A stretch of 64,000 bases of DNA from Pseudomonas sp. HOU2 (GCF_040729435.1 NZ_CP160398.1:868001-932000); one strand, 5' to 3'. Positions 49,910 to 59,498 are shown, counted from the first letter of the stretch. A program made the numbers and translations. Notes: a model not told the origin generated them from the sequence alone.

Positions 49910-50400
49910 TGTGGGAGCGTGGCTTGCCCGCGAAGGCGTCGGCACATTCAATATCTTCATTGCCTGCCCCTGCGCTTTCGCGAGCAGGCTCACTCCCACA
50001 GGTTACGCGTCGTTCACAGCCCCTGTGCCCACCCTCGATTACTGTGGGAGCGTGGCTTGCCCGCGAAAGCGTCGGCACATTCAATATCTTCAGCGACTGA
50101 CCCACCGCTTTCGCGGGCAAGCCCGCTCCCACAGGTTACGTGTCGTTCACAGCCCCTGTGCCAACCCTGGATTACTGTGGGAGCGTGGCTTGCCCGCGAA
50201 AGCGTCGGCACATTCAATATCTTCAGCGACTGATTCACCGCTTTCGCGAGCAAGCTCGCTCCCACAGGTTACGTGTCGTTCACAGCCCCTGTGCCCACCC
50301 TGGATTACTGTGGGAGCGTGGCTTGCCCGCGAAGGCGTCGGCACATTCAATATCTTTAGCGACTGGCCCACCGCTTTCGCGAGCAGGCTCGCTCCCACAA
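49910..50400. repeat. Tandem array of four REP pairs, 133-bp period
   Basis: The unit begins GTGGGAGCGTGGCTTGCCCG at 49911, 50044, 50177 and 50310, an exact 133-base period. Each unit holds a forward REP, a spacer with GTCGGCACATTCAATATCTT, an opposed REP (CGCGAGCAGGCTCGCTCCC type) and a linker with GTTACGTGTCGTTCACAGC. The last copy lacks the full linker. The copies differ at a few positions, mostly in the opposed REP. Confidence 0.95.
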
Positions 50401-50583
50401 GTTTTGTGGCGCTCACACAATCCATACAACCACATGACGAAATTGTAATTGCCCCATCACCTTGGCGTTATCCGCAGCTTGCAACGATGTGACCCGGCGA
50501 CCAATGCCGGCGGGCCCTGCCCCGTCGAACAATAAAACCACGCCGACGCACGTTCCCGTTCTGCCGAACCCAAGGAGTGTTTG

Positions 50584-51909
50584 ATGGTTAACAATACAAA
50601 AATGTCGATGGCCGCTTTAGCGGTGGTGGTCGGCTCAGGGCCGTCCATGGTGTTTGCAGAAGACCAGCCCGAAGGCTTTGTCGAAGGCAGCAGCCTGACG
50701 GTGCTCAACCGCAACTTCTACTTCAATCGTGATCATCGCAATGGCCAGTCCAGCCCGACCGGCAACGGTTATTCCGAAGCCTGGGCGCACGCAGTGATCA
50801 GCAAGTTCGAATCCGGTTTCACCCAAGGCACCGTCGGGGTCGGTGTCGATGCGTTTGCCCTGCTCGGCTTGAAACTCGACACCGGCGACGGACGCAACGG
50901 CGGGCGCAGTTCGTTCGATGTGCTGCCGGTCAACCGTGACGGCCAGGCGCGGGATGAATACACCAAGGTCGGTGGCGCCGCCAAAGTGCGGGCCTTCGAC
51001 ACGGTGATCAAGGTCGGTGATGTGTTCCCGGCCAACCCGGTGGTGGCCGCTGGTGATTCGCGCTTGTTGCCGGAGAGCTTTCGCGGCGTGACGGCGAGCA
51101 ACACCAGCATCGACGGTCTGTCGATCCAGGGCGGTCGTCTGCACGCGATGAGCCAACCGGTGTCCAGCGACATGCGCGAAAATTTCGCCACGTTTTACGC
51201 CGGTCCGGTCAACTCGCCGTGGATCGCTTACGGCGGCGGCGATTATGTGCTGAACAAAAACCTCAGTTTCAGCCTGTATTCCAGTCGCCTCAAGGACGCC
51301 TGGAACCAGTACTACGCCGGCACCGCATGGATCTATCCACTGTCGGACGAGTTGTCGCTGTTCGGCGGCCTGAACTATTACAAAGCGGTCGACGAAGGCA
51401 AACAACTGCTCGGCCAGTTCGACAACAACATCTGGAGCGGCCGCGTCGGCGTGAAACTCGGCGCGCACTCCGTCGCCCTCTCCCACCAGCGCAACAACGG
51501 CAACGACGACTTCGATTACCTGCGCCAGTCGGACTCGATCTTCCTCGACAACTCGATCCAGTACAGCGACTTCAACTCGCCGAAAGAACGTTCATGGATG
51601 GTGCGCTACGACCTCGACATGAGCCCTTACGGTGTGCCGGGGCTGTCATTCATGACCCGTTACGCGCGTGGCACCGACGCCGACTATTCCAACGCCAACG
51701 CCGTGTACATGCGCCGCGACGCCGAAGGCAATCCGCTGACCGACCAGAAGCGCTGGGAGCGCGACGTCGAAGTCAAATACGTGGTGCAGAGCGGCTCGAT
51801 GAAAGACCTGTCGCTGCGTTTGCGCCAGGCCACCACCCGCGCCACGGCGTTCGAGTCCGACCTGGATGAAGTGCGGGTGATCGTCGAATACCCGCTGGCA
51901 ATTCTCTGA
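50584..51909 (+). CDS. OprD family outer-membrane porin
   Basis: A 441-residue protein with a signal peptide (MVNNTKMSMAALAVVVGSG at the start, cleaved after MVFA, before EDQPEG) and alternating amphipathic strands ending in an aromatic/hydrophobic terminus (VIVEYPLAIL). Family marks are EGFVEGSSLTVLNRNFYFNR, the GNGYSEAWAHAVISKFESGF block and RDEYTKVGGAAKVRAFDTVI. Such porins take up amino acids or aromatic and carboxylic acids; the substrate cannot be told. The ATG at 50584 has AAGGAG at 50572-50577. Confidence 0.92.
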   Translation: MVNNTKMSMAALAVVVGSGPSMVFAEDQPEGFVEGSSLTVLNRNFYFNRDHRNGQSSPTGNGYSEAWAHAVISKFESGFTQGTVGVGVDAFALLGLKLDTGDGRNGGRSSFDVLPVNRDGQARDEYTKVGGAAKVRAFDTVIKVGDVFPANPVVAAGDSRLLPESFRGVTASNTSIDGLSIQGGRLHAMSQPVSSDMRENFATFYAGPVNSPWIAYGGGDYVLNKNLSFSLYSSRLKDAWNQYYAGTAWIYPLSDELSLFGGLNYYKAVDEGKQLLGQFDNNIWSGRVGVKLGAHSVALSHQRNNGNDDFDYLRQSDSIFLDNSIQYSDFNSPKERSWMVRYDLDMSPYGVPGLSFMTRYARGTDADYSNANAVYMRRDAEGNPLTDQKRWERDVEVKYVVQSGSMKDLSLRLRQATTRATAFESDLDEVRVIVEYPLAIL

Positions 51910-51969
51910 GTTTCCCGAGCAATACCATTCACCTTTAGAAGCTCCTTGCTCCTTTGGTCAGAGGTGAAT

Positions 51970-51998
51970 TTTTTGGCGTCCTTCGGGACGCCTTTTTT
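51970..51998 (+). terminator. Terminator of the porin gene
   Basis: GGCGTCC pairs with GGACGCC around TTCG, flanked by T runs on both sides; the downstream run serves the plus strand. Confidence 0.92.
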
Positions 51999-52061
51999 AT
52001 GTCTGCCGATTTCACGCCGCTGCCACAGGTTTGATCAGCGATTGCAGAACGCCGGGCACAA

Positions 52062-52090
52062 AAAAACCGGAGCCAAGGCTCCGGTTTTTC
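52062..52090 (-). terminator. Terminator of the cio operon
   Basis: CCGGAGCC pairs with GGCTCCGG, with A and T runs outside, just after the stop of the DUF2474 gene on the minus strand. Confidence 0.88.
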
Positions 52091-52093
52091 AGG

Positions 52094-52249
52094 TCAGTGG
52101 GTCCTCATTCCCGCTGCATACATCGCCAGTTTCAGCACACTCGCCACCACCGCGAGCGATACCACACTGCCGAACCAGATCAGCAACAACCAGCCCAGAC
52201 GCTTGTACCAGCGGGAGGATTTGACCTCACGCGATTCAATGGTAGCCAT
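52094..52249 (-). CDS. DUF2474 small membrane protein, oxidase partner
   Basis: A 51-residue protein: a charged N-terminus (MATIESREVKSSRWYKRLGW), then one membrane helix (LLLIWFGSVVSLAVVASVLK) and a short tail ending AAGMRTH. It matches the DUF2474 family, which is found next to CIO-type bd oxidases and is thought to play the part CydX plays in E. coli. It overlaps the end of the subunit II gene by 14 bases, so it is translated with it. The minus strand carries GGATTGGCG before the ATG. Confidence 0.8.
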   Translation of the reverse strand: MATIESREVKSSRWYKRLGWLLLIWFGSVVSLAVVASVLKLAMYAAGMRTH

Positions 52250-53252
52250 CGCCAATCCTCACTTTGCCGCGGAATACGTAGTAGCTCCAGAAGGTGTACA
52301 TCAGGATCACCGGCAGGATGAACAGAGCGCCGATCAAGGCGAACAACTGGCTCGACGGCGGTGATGCCGCCGCCCACAGGCTCACCGATGGCGGGATGAT
52401 GTTCGGCCAGATGCTCAGCGCCAGACCGATGTAACCGAGCAGCATCAGCACCAGAGTGAACACGAACGGCCAGTGGGTATGACGCTGACGCAAGGTGCGC
52501 AGCAGCCCGAACAACGCCAGCAGCGCCAGCGCCACCAACCCGGCGAATACCATCAGGTGTCCGCTGGTCGACCAGCGAGTGGCCAGCTCCGGGTGCAACT
52601 TCAGCGTCCACGCACCAATCACCACCACCATCGCCGTCAGCAACCACGCCAACGGCCGGGTGAACAGACGCATCCGCGACTCGAGCATGCCTTCGGTCTT
52701 GACCAGCAGCCAGGTGCTGCCCAGCAGCGCATACGCCACCACCAGACCGACGCCGCACACCAGCGGGAACGGCGCCAGCCAGTCCAGGCCGCCACCGGCA
52801 AACTGCCGATTCACCACGGGAATGCCCGATACGTACGCGCCGATCGCCACACCTTGGGAGAACGTCGCCAGCAGCGAACCACCGATAAACGCCTTGTCCC
52901 ACCAGTGACGCTTTTGCGGCGACGACTTGAAGCGAAACTCGAACGCCACACCTCGGAAAATCAGCCCGCAGAGCATCAGGATCAGCGGCAGGTACAGCGC
53001 CTCCAGAATCACCCCGTAGGCCAGTGGAAACGCGCCATACAGCGCCGCGCCACCAAGCACCAGCCAGGTTTCGTTGCCGTCCCACACCGGGGCGACGGTG
53101 TTCATCATCACGTCGCGCTCCTGCTCATCGGGGATCAGCGGAAACAGGATGCCCAGGCCCAGATCGAAGCCGTCCATGATCACGTACATCATCACTCCGA
53201 AGGCGATGATCACACCCCAGATCAACGAGAGATCGATACCTTGAATACCCAT
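52236..53252 (-). CDS. cioB: Cytochrome bd-type (CIO) oxidase subunit II
   Basis: A 338-residue membrane subunit with about eight helices. MYVIMDGFDLGLGILFPLI, then APVWDGNETWLVLGGAALYG, are the family blocks. It pairs with subunit I to form a quinol oxidase that reduces oxygen to water. Shorter than E. coli CydB, as usual for the cyanide-insensitive type. It follows subunit I by three bases. Confidence 0.93.
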   Translation of the reverse strand: MGIQGIDLSLIWGVIIAFGVMMYVIMDGFDLGLGILFPLIPDEQERDVMMNTVAPVWDGNETWLVLGGAALYGAFPLAYGVILEALYLPLILMLCGLIFRGVAFEFRFKSSPQKRHWWDKAFIGGSLLATFSQGVAIGAYVSGIPVVNRQFAGGGLDWLAPFPLVCGVGLVVAYALLGSTWLLVKTEGMLESRMRLFTRPLAWLLTAMVVVIGAWTLKLHPELATRWSTSGHLMVFAGLVALALLALFGLLRTLRQRHTHWPFVFTLVLMLLGYIGLALSIWPNIIPPSVSLWAAASPPSSQLFALIGALFILPVILMYTFWSYYVFRGKVRIGDGYH

Positions 53253-53255
53253 GAC

Positions 53256-54659
53256 TCAATGCTCCTTCATCGGGGCGGTCGCCGCCGAAATGGGCCGCCG
53301 CGGGGTCTGCAACTGATCGCCCTCCGGCGGATGTTCGTGATGCGGCTGCGGGCCCTTGCGCACCAGTTTCATCATGTAGCCGATGCCCACGGTGAACACC
53401 GAGCAGTAGATCACCACGAACAGCAGCAGCGAGGTGCTCATCTGCGCCACCGAGTGGTGCGACGCGGCGTCATGGGTGCGCATCAGGCCGTAAACCACCC
53501 ACGGCTGGCGCCCGACTTCGGTGGTGATCCAGCCGGCCAGCAACGCGATCAACCCGCTCGGCCCCATCAGCAACACCAGACGCTGGAAGCCGCGATGCTG
53601 ATAGAGCCTGCCGCCACGGCGCAGCGCCAGACCGAGCACACCGACGAGGATCATCAACATGCCCAGCCCGGCCATCACGCGGAAACTCCAGAAGATGATG
53701 GTCGAGTTCGGCCGGTCTTCTTTCGGGAAGCTCTTGAGCGCCGGGATCTGCTTGTCGAGGCTGTGGGTCAGGATCAGGCTGCCGAGGTACGGGATTTCCA
53801 GCGCGTATTTGGTCTTCTCCGCCTGCATGTCGGGGATGCCGAACAGCACCAGCGGTGTCGGGCCGTTGTCGGCGTTTTCCCAGTGGCCCTCGATGGCGGC
53901 GATTTTTGCCGGTTGATGCTCCAGGGTGTTCAAGCCATGGGCGTCACCGACCACCGCCTGAATCGGCGCCACGATCAGCGCCATCCACAACGCCATGGAA
54001 AACATCCTGCGCACCGGCGCGGTATTGTTGCCGCGCAGCAAATGCCAGGCCGCCGACGAACCAACGAAGAAGGCCGTGGCGACGAACGCGGCGATCGCCA
54101 TGTGCGCCAGACGGAACGGGAACGACGGGTTGAACACAATCGCCAGCCAGTCCAGCGGCATCACCCGCCCGTCGACGATTTCGAAGCCCTGCGGGGTCTG
54201 CATCCAGCTGTTGGAGGCGAGAATCCAGAACGTCGAGATCAACGTGCCGATGGCGACCATCACCGTGGCAAAGAAGTGCAGGCCACGGCCGACGCGGTTC
54301 CAGCCGAACAGCATGACCCCGAGGAAACCGGCTTCAAGGAAGAACGCCGTCAGCACCTCATAGGTCAGCAACGGCCCGGTGATGCTCCCGGCGAAGTCGG
54401 AAAAGCCGCTCCAGTTGGTGCCGAACTGGTACGCCATGACCAGCCCCGAGACCACGCCCATGCCGAAGTTGACGGCAAAGATCTTCGACCAGAAGTGGTA
54501 GAGATCGCGGTAAGTGTCGTCACGGGTTTTCAGCCACAGGCCTTCGAGTACCGCGAGGAAACTCGCCAGGCCGATGGTGATCGCCGGGAAGATAATGTGG
54601 AACGAAACCGTGAACGCGAATTGAATTCGCGCCAGGTCCAGTGCCTCAATGTTGAGCAT
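53256..54659 (-). CDS. cioA: Cytochrome bd-type (CIO) oxidase subunit I
   Basis: A 467-residue heme-bearing subunit. The early histidine His21 (VSFHIIFPAITIG) is the b595-type ligand; GMGVVSGLVMAYQFGTNWSG and FRVMAGLGMLMI are other conserved parts. The quinone loop is short, which marks the cyanide-insensitive (CioA) subfamily and explains the length of about 470 rather than 520. Starts with ATG, giving MLNIEALDLARIQFAFTV. In P. aeruginosa cioAB supports respiration under cyanide and low oxygen. Confidence 0.93.
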   Translation of the reverse strand: MLNIEALDLARIQFAFTVSFHIIFPAITIGLASFLAVLEGLWLKTRDDTYRDLYHFWSKIFAVNFGMGVVSGLVMAYQFGTNWSGFSDFAGSITGPLLTYEVLTAFFLEAGFLGVMLFGWNRVGRGLHFFATVMVAIGTLISTFWILASNSWMQTPQGFEIVDGRVMPLDWLAIVFNPSFPFRLAHMAIAAFVATAFFVGSSAAWHLLRGNNTAPVRRMFSMALWMALIVAPIQAVVGDAHGLNTLEHQPAKIAAIEGHWENADNGPTPLVLFGIPDMQAEKTKYALEIPYLGSLILTHSLDKQIPALKSFPKEDRPNSTIIFWSFRVMAGLGMLMILVGVLGLALRRGGRLYQHRGFQRLVLLMGPSGLIALLAGWITTEVGRQPWVVYGLMRTHDAASHHSVAQMSTSLLLFVVIYCSVFTVGIGYMMKLVRKGPQPHHEHPPEGDQLQTPRRPISAATAPMKEH

Positions 54660-54765
54660 GATGATGTCCTCATCCAGGCTGAAAAGCGGCAGCACGTCGC
54701 CGCGCCAACGCCAGGCGCGAACGCCTGCAGCCAGTCAAATTGCCAGTATTTTTATAAGTAGCGGG

Positions 54766-57090
54766 TCAGGCCAGCGACGACGGGATCAGGTTGCTGACCT
54801 TGGCCGCTTCGAGGCGAATCGCGACGAATTTCGAGGTCGGCGTGTAGGTCCGGTCGCCGTAGCTTTCCAGCGGCACCAGCGGGTTGGTTTCCGGGTAGTA
54901 CGCCGCCGCCTGACCGGGCGGAATGTCGTAGGCGATCAGGGTGAAACCGCTGACCCGACGCTCGCGCTCGTCATCCCACAGCGCCACCAGATCGACCTTC
55001 TGCCCCGGTTCGAAACCGAGTCGCTGGATATCCTGTTCGTTGGCGAAGATCACGTCGCGCATGCCGTAGACCCCGCGATAACGGTCGTCGAGGCCGTACA
55101 GCGTGGTGTTGTACTGATCGTGGGAACGCATGGTCTGCAGGATCAGATCCGGCTTGACCGGCAGGTTGCGCACGCCTTCGCTGATCAGGTGTTCCGGCAG
55201 CACGCACGGGGTGAACTGGGCCTTGCCGGACTCGGTGTTCCAGACCCGATCCGAGGCGTCGTTGCCGAGGTGGAAGCCGCCCGGGGTCAGCAGTTTTTCG
55301 TTGAAGTTCTCGAAGCCCGGAATCACATCGGCGATCAGGTTGCGGATGCGTCCGTAATCGCCCACCGCCCACTCCCAGTCGATTGGATGCTTGCCCAAGG
55401 TCGCGGCGGCAATCCCGGCAATGATCGCCGGCTCGGACTTCAAGTGCGCCGACTTCGGTTTCAACTGACCGAATGACAAATGCACCATGCTGAAGGTGTC
55501 TTCCACGGTCACGCCTTGCGGACCTTCGGCCTGGATGTCGATGTCGGTGCGACCGAGGCACGGCAGGATCAACGCGTCGCGACCGGTGACCAGATGGCTG
55601 CGGTTGAGCTTGGTCGAAATGTGCACGGTCAGGTCGAGTTTGCGCATCGCTTCGTGGGTGCGCGGGGTGTCCGGCGTGGCTTGGGCGAAATTGCCGCCCA
55701 GACCGATAAACACCTTGGCCTCGCCCCGCTCCATCGCACCGATCGCCATGACGGTGTTGTGGCCGTGCATGCGCGGCACTTTGAAGTTGAAGCGTTTTTC
55801 CAGGGCGTCCATCAGCTCTTTCGGCGCCAGTTCGTTGATACCCATGGTGCGGTCGCCCTGCACGTTGCTGTGACCACGCACCGGCGACAGACCGGCGCCC
55901 GGACGGCCAACGTTGCCGCGCAGCAGTTGCAGGTTGATGACTTCCTGCAGGGTCGGCACCGAATGCACGTGTTGGGTCAGGCCCATGGCCCAACACATGA
56001 TCACGCTTTTGGCGCGGCCATACATGCGCGCCGCCAGTTCGATGTCGTGCAGCGGCACACCGGACTGTTCGAGAATGTGCTCCCAGGTCGTGGCGTCAAC
56101 TTCTGCCAGATAGCTGTCCAGACCCGAAGTGTGCTCGGCGATAAACGCATGGTCGAACACCGGTTCGCCGCCGCTGACCTGGGCTTCACGCTCCCACTGC
56201 AGAAGGAATTTGACCATGCCGCGAATCATCGCCATGTCGCCACCCAGCGCCGGGCGGAAGTACGCGGTGTTGGTCGCTTCCCAGCCGTTGCTGAGCATCT
56301 CGATCGGGTTCTGCGGGTTCTGGAAACGTTCCAGGCCACGCTCTTTCAGCGGGTTGATGCACACCACTTGTGCCCCGCGTTTCACCGCTTCGCGCAGCGG
56401 TTCGAGCATCCGTGGGTGGTTGGTGCCGGGGTTCTGACCGATGACGAAAATCGCGTCGGCGTGATGCAGATCCTCGTAGACCACTGTGCCTTTACCGACG
56501 CCGAGCGTCTCGCCCATGCTCACCGCACTGGCTTCGTGGCACATGTTCGAACAGTCCGGGAAGTTGTTGGTGCCGTAGGCGCGGACGAACAACTGGTAGA
56601 GAAACGCCGCTTCGTTGCTGGCCCGGCCCGAGGTATAGAACTCGGCCTCGTGCGGCGATTTCAGGCCCTTGAGGTGTTCGGCGATCAGCGCGAACGCGTC
56701 TTCCCAGCTGATTTCCACGTAGCGATCAATACGCGCGTCGTAACGCATCGGGTGGGTCAAACGGCCCTGATATTCCAGCCAGTAGTCGCTCTGCTCGGCC
56801 AGGCTCGATACCGTGTACTTGTTGAAGAACGCCGGGTCGACCAAGCGCCCGGTGGCCTCCCAGTTCACCGCTTTGGCGCCGTTCTCGCAGAACTTGAGCA
56901 TGCTCGCACCGGGCGCTTCACCCCACGCACAGCCCGGGCAGTCGAAGCCGCCATTCTGGTTGGTCTTGAGCATGGCGCGGATGTTTTTCAGGGCGTTTTC
57001 ACTGCCCAGCCAGCTTTTGGTCAGGCTGATCACAGCGCCCCAACCGGCAGCGGCACCTTTGTAAGGTTTGTAACGGTCGACTTGTGACAT
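54766..57090 (-). CDS. FdhF/YdeP family molybdopterin oxidoreductase
   Basis: A 774-residue formate dehydrogenase-like enzyme. N-terminal Cys51, Cys54 and Cys68 (DCPGCAW and FCENG) could ligate an Fe-S cluster. Cys184 in SNMCHEASAV lies where selenocysteine 140 sits in E. coli FDH-H, so a cysteine probably ligates molybdenum. The bis-MGD domains follow (VIGQNPGTNHPRMLEP, VFIGLGGNFAQATPDT). In E. coli YdeP is linked to acid resistance; its reaction is unproven. The cofactor genes moaA, moeA, moaB, moaC and fdhD lie nearby. Confidence 0.88.
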   Translation of the reverse strand: MSQVDRYKPYKGAAAGWGAVISLTKSWLGSENALKNIRAMLKTNQNGGFDCPGCAWGEAPGASMLKFCENGAKAVNWEATGRLVDPAFFNKYTVSSLAEQSDYWLEYQGRLTHPMRYDARIDRYVEISWEDAFALIAEHLKGLKSPHEAEFYTSGRASNEAAFLYQLFVRAYGTNNFPDCSNMCHEASAVSMGETLGVGKGTVVYEDLHHADAIFVIGQNPGTNHPRMLEPLREAVKRGAQVVCINPLKERGLERFQNPQNPIEMLSNGWEATNTAYFRPALGGDMAMIRGMVKFLLQWEREAQVSGGEPVFDHAFIAEHTSGLDSYLAEVDATTWEHILEQSGVPLHDIELAARMYGRAKSVIMCWAMGLTQHVHSVPTLQEVINLQLLRGNVGRPGAGLSPVRGHSNVQGDRTMGINELAPKELMDALEKRFNFKVPRMHGHNTVMAIGAMERGEAKVFIGLGGNFAQATPDTPRTHEAMRKLDLTVHISTKLNRSHLVTGRDALILPCLGRTDIDIQAEGPQGVTVEDTFSMVHLSFGQLKPKSAHLKSEPAIIAGIAAATLGKHPIDWEWAVGDYGRIRNLIADVIPGFENFNEKLLTPGGFHLGNDASDRVWNTESGKAQFTPCVLPEHLISEGVRNLPVKPDLILQTMRSHDQYNTTLYGLDDRYRGVYGMRDVIFANEQDIQRLGFEPGQKVDLVALWDDERERRVSGFTLIAYDIPPGQAAAYYPETNPLVPLESYGDRTYTPTSKFVAIRLEAAKVSNLIPSSLA

Positions 57091-57444
57091 GGGACATCTC
57101 CATGACGATGCACACAGGCGTGAACCTGATCTCGGTTAAATATCCGACCGTCTTTCAACAATAAAAAGCGGTCGTTTCATTTGCCGGAGCAAGGATATGA
57201 ACCGCTGCAAAACATTGTCTAATCGCTATTTATGACCACATTATCGAAATCCTCTATCACTGGGAAAAACCCTTTATTTACGGGGCGTTGCGAAACTAAA
57301 GCGGCAACTTTCGAGCGAAAATAATTGATCATCGACGCGCTCAATCAAGCATTCACAAACAGTGATTGGACGTGGTCTGAAGTTGCCCATAACCTGCAGC
57401 AACCTGGTCCGTAAATGCGGACTTTTCACTCTTGCGAGGCTGTC
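57091..57444. promoter_or_regulatory. Divergent fdhF-like/moaA intergenic region
   Basis: No gene in these 354 bases. It holds copy A of the 42-bp motif (57217-57258) and an inverted repeat CGACCG...CGGTCG around 57147-57176. The rest is A/T-rich and gives no clear promoter. Confidence 0.5.
57217..57258. promoter_or_regulatory. Copy A of a shared 42-bp motif, probable LysR operator
   Basis: Begins GTCTAATC, has the invariant core CCACATTATCGA in the middle and ends CTCTATC. It matches 61398-61439 at 32 of 42 positions without gaps, with the end and core blocks almost invariant. It lies about 130 bases from the fdhF-like start and 190 from moaA. Confidence 0.65.
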
Positions 57445-58443
57445 ATGTCAGAGCGTGTCCTGATCGATGGTTACAACCGCCGCGTCGACTATCTGCGCAT
57501 GTCGGTCACCGACCGCTGCGACTTCCGCTGCGTGTATTGCATGGCCGAGGACATGCAGTTTCTGCCGCGTCAGCAAGTGCTGACCCTGGAAGAGATCTAT
57601 CAACTGGCGCAGAGCTTCGTGGCGCTGGGCACGCGCAAGATTCGCCTGACCGGTGGCGAGCCGCTGATCCGTCCGGGCGTAGTCAAGTTGTGCGAGCAGA
57701 TCGCCGCCCTGCCCGGCCTGCGCGAGCTGTGCATGACCACCAATGGCTCACAGTTGGGCAAACTCGCCGCGCCGCTGTTCGACGCCGGGGTCAAGCGCCT
57801 GAACATCAGCCTCGACAGCCTCGACCCGGAGCGCTTCCGGCAAATGACCCGCACCGGTGATCTGGCGCAGGTGATCAACGGCATCGATGCGGCGCGCAAG
57901 GCCGGTTTCACCCGCACCAAACTCAACGTGGTGGTGATGCAGGGGCGCAACGATCAGGAGATCAACGATCTGGTGAGCTTTGCCATCGACCGCCAGCTCG
58001 ACGTCTCCTTCATCGAGGAAATGCCGCTGGGGATCATCAGCGAACACAGCCGCGCCGAGTCGTTTTTCTCCAGTGCCCAGGTGCGCGAGAAGATCGCCGA
58101 ACGCTTCACCCTGATCGACTCCGCCGAGTCGACCCAAGGCCCATCACGCTACTGGCGGCTGGCCGAAGCGCCGGACATTCGTCTGGGGTTCATCTCGCCG
58201 CACAGCCATAATTTCTGCGGCACCTGCAACCGGGTGCGGCTGACTGTCGAAGGACGCCTGCTACTGTGTCTGGGTAACGAGCATTCGGTGGATCTCAAAG
58301 CTGTGCTGCGTGCGCATCCCGGGCAACCGGAACGTCTGGAGAAAGCCATTATCCAAGCCATGAAGCTCAAGCCGTATCGACACAACTTTGAAGTGAACGA
58401 CGACGTGCAAGTGGTTCGCTTCATGAATATGACCGGCGGTTGA
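57445..58443 (+). CDS. moaA: GTP 3',8-cyclase MoaA
   Basis: A 332-residue radical-SAM enzyme for the first step of molybdenum cofactor synthesis, GTP to cyclic 3',8-dihydro-GTP. The SAM cluster ligands are Cys25, Cys29 and Cys32 (CDFRCVYC). The second, GTP-binding cluster is at the C-terminus ([15 protein letters not shown] then LLLCLG). The end is NMTGG, with the double glycine needed for activity. The ATG at 57445 has GAGGCTGTC upstream. Divergent from the molybdoenzyme. Confidence 0.96.
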   Translation: MSERVLIDGYNRRVDYLRMSVTDRCDFRCVYCMAEDMQFLPRQQVLTLEEIYQLAQSFVALGTRKIRLTGGEPLIRPGVVKLCEQIAALPGLRELCMTTNGSQLGKLAAPLFDAGVKRLNISLDSLDPERFRQMTRTGDLAQVINGIDAARKAGFTRTKLNVVVMQGRNDQEINDLVSFAIDRQLDVSFIEEMPLGIISEHSRAESFFSSAQVREKIAERFTLIDSAESTQGPSRYWRLAEAPDIRLGFISPHSHNFCGTCNRVRLTVEGRLLLCLGNEHSVDLKAVLRAHPGQPERLEKAIIQAMKLKPYRHNFEVNDDVQVVRFMNMTGG

Positions 58444-58479
58444 TCCGCCAATTTCCATGCTTAACCGGGATCGCCCAGC

Positions 58480-59379
58480 ATGATCGTCAGACCCAAGGTC
58501 AACCAGTTCGCCATCCTCTTCACCCTCAAGGGATCGATCGCCAAACGCATCGCCCTGCGCACGCTGATGGTCACCCTGCTGGCCTCGGCCATCGTGCTGA
58601 TGGAAATCCTTCACCCGAGCAACTTCACCAAGGTCAACGCCACGCCGTTCACCTTGCTCGGGCTGTCACTGTCGATCTTCATGAATTTTCGCAACAACGC
58701 CTGCTACGACCGCTGGTATGAGGCGCGCAAGGCCTGGGGCGAGGTGATCGTGCACATTCGTTCGGTGATCCGCGAGACCCATGTCATCCGTGAGTCGGTA
58801 CAACGCAAGCCGTTACTGCTCAACCTCTGCGGGTTTGCTCATGCGCTGAACGCGCGGTTGCGTCGGGAAAGCGAAGCGGCGGCCAGCAGCAAGTGGATCA
58901 CCCCGCAACACGATGCGCGGGTGCCGGACTACAGCGGAAGGATTCTGCAGCAGGTCGGCCAGCAGTGCTCCGACCTGCATCAAAGCGGTGAACTGAGCGA
59001 GTGGCGCTACATGCTGCTGGCCAATCACCTGACCAGCCTGACTCAGGCGCAAGCGGTGTGCGAGCGGATCAAAAACACCCCGCTGCCCTTCCCCTACACC
59101 TTGCTGCTGCACCGCACGATCTACCTGTTCTGCATCCTGCTGCCGTTCGCCATGGCCGAACCGCTGGGCTGGCTGACCCCGCTGTTCACGGCGATTGTCA
59201 GCTACACGTTCTTTGGTCTGGACGCGATTGCCGATGAACTGGAAGACCCGTTCGGCCGCGACGAAAACGATTTGGCGACCGACTCGCTGGTACGCACCAT
59301 CGAGCGCGATATTCTCAGCGAACTGGGTGAAACCGACCTGCCGCCGATGTTATTGCCGGTGGACTACGTCCTGAGCTGA
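58480..59379 (+). CDS. Bestrophin-like channel family protein
   Basis: A 299-residue membrane protein. Hydrophobic segments lie near residues 25-45 (LRTLMVTLLASAIVLMEIL), 52-68, 200-222 (LLHRTIYLFCILLPFAMAEP) and 226-245 (LTPLFTAIVSYTFFGLDAIA). The FRNNACYDRWYEARKAWGEV block and the DELEDPFGRDENDL acidic motif are the marks of the bestrophin family. Bacterial members form pentameric ion channels, some cation-selective. Its place among cofactor genes is unusual. It starts 36 bases after moaA. Confidence 0.88.
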   Translation: MIVRPKVNQFAILFTLKGSIAKRIALRTLMVTLLASAIVLMEILHPSNFTKVNATPFTLLGLSLSIFMNFRNNACYDRWYEARKAWGEVIVHIRSVIRETHVIRESVQRKPLLLNLCGFAHALNARLRRESEAAASSKWITPQHDARVPDYSGRILQQVGQQCSDLHQSGELSEWRYMLLANHLTSLTQAQAVCERIKNTPLPFPYTLLLHRTIYLFCILLPFAMAEPLGWLTPLFTAIVSYTFFGLDAIADELEDPFGRDENDLATDSLVRTIERDILSELGETDLPPMLLPVDYVLS

Positions 59380-59406
59380 TCACATTTCTCCAAACACCAA
59401 AAAAAC

Positions 59407-59498
59407 TGTGGGAGCTGGCTTGCCAGCGATGAGGCCGGGTCAGCCAACATCAGAGTGACTGACTTGCCGCCATCGCTGGCAAGCCAGCTCCCACAGGG
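59407..59498. repeat. REP pair, CTGGCTTGCCAG family
   Basis: GGGAGCTGGCTTGCCAGCG faces CGCTGGCAAGCCAGCTCCC between the bestrophin gene and moeA. Confidence 0.92.

Noticed and set aside
49910..50400. A CRISPR array
   Set aside because: The repeat unit is 133 bases with internal inverted REPs, spacers are not unique, and there are no cas genes.
49419..50492. A 357-residue plus frame through the REP array
   Set aside because: It is the 133-base repeat read in three shifting frames plus the antisense of the GNAT gene; the protein is internally repetitive only because the DNA is.
52473..54761. A 762-residue plus frame opposite cioAB
   Set aside because: Rich in His, Gln and Arg, as antisense frames of membrane-protein genes are; no domain resemblance.
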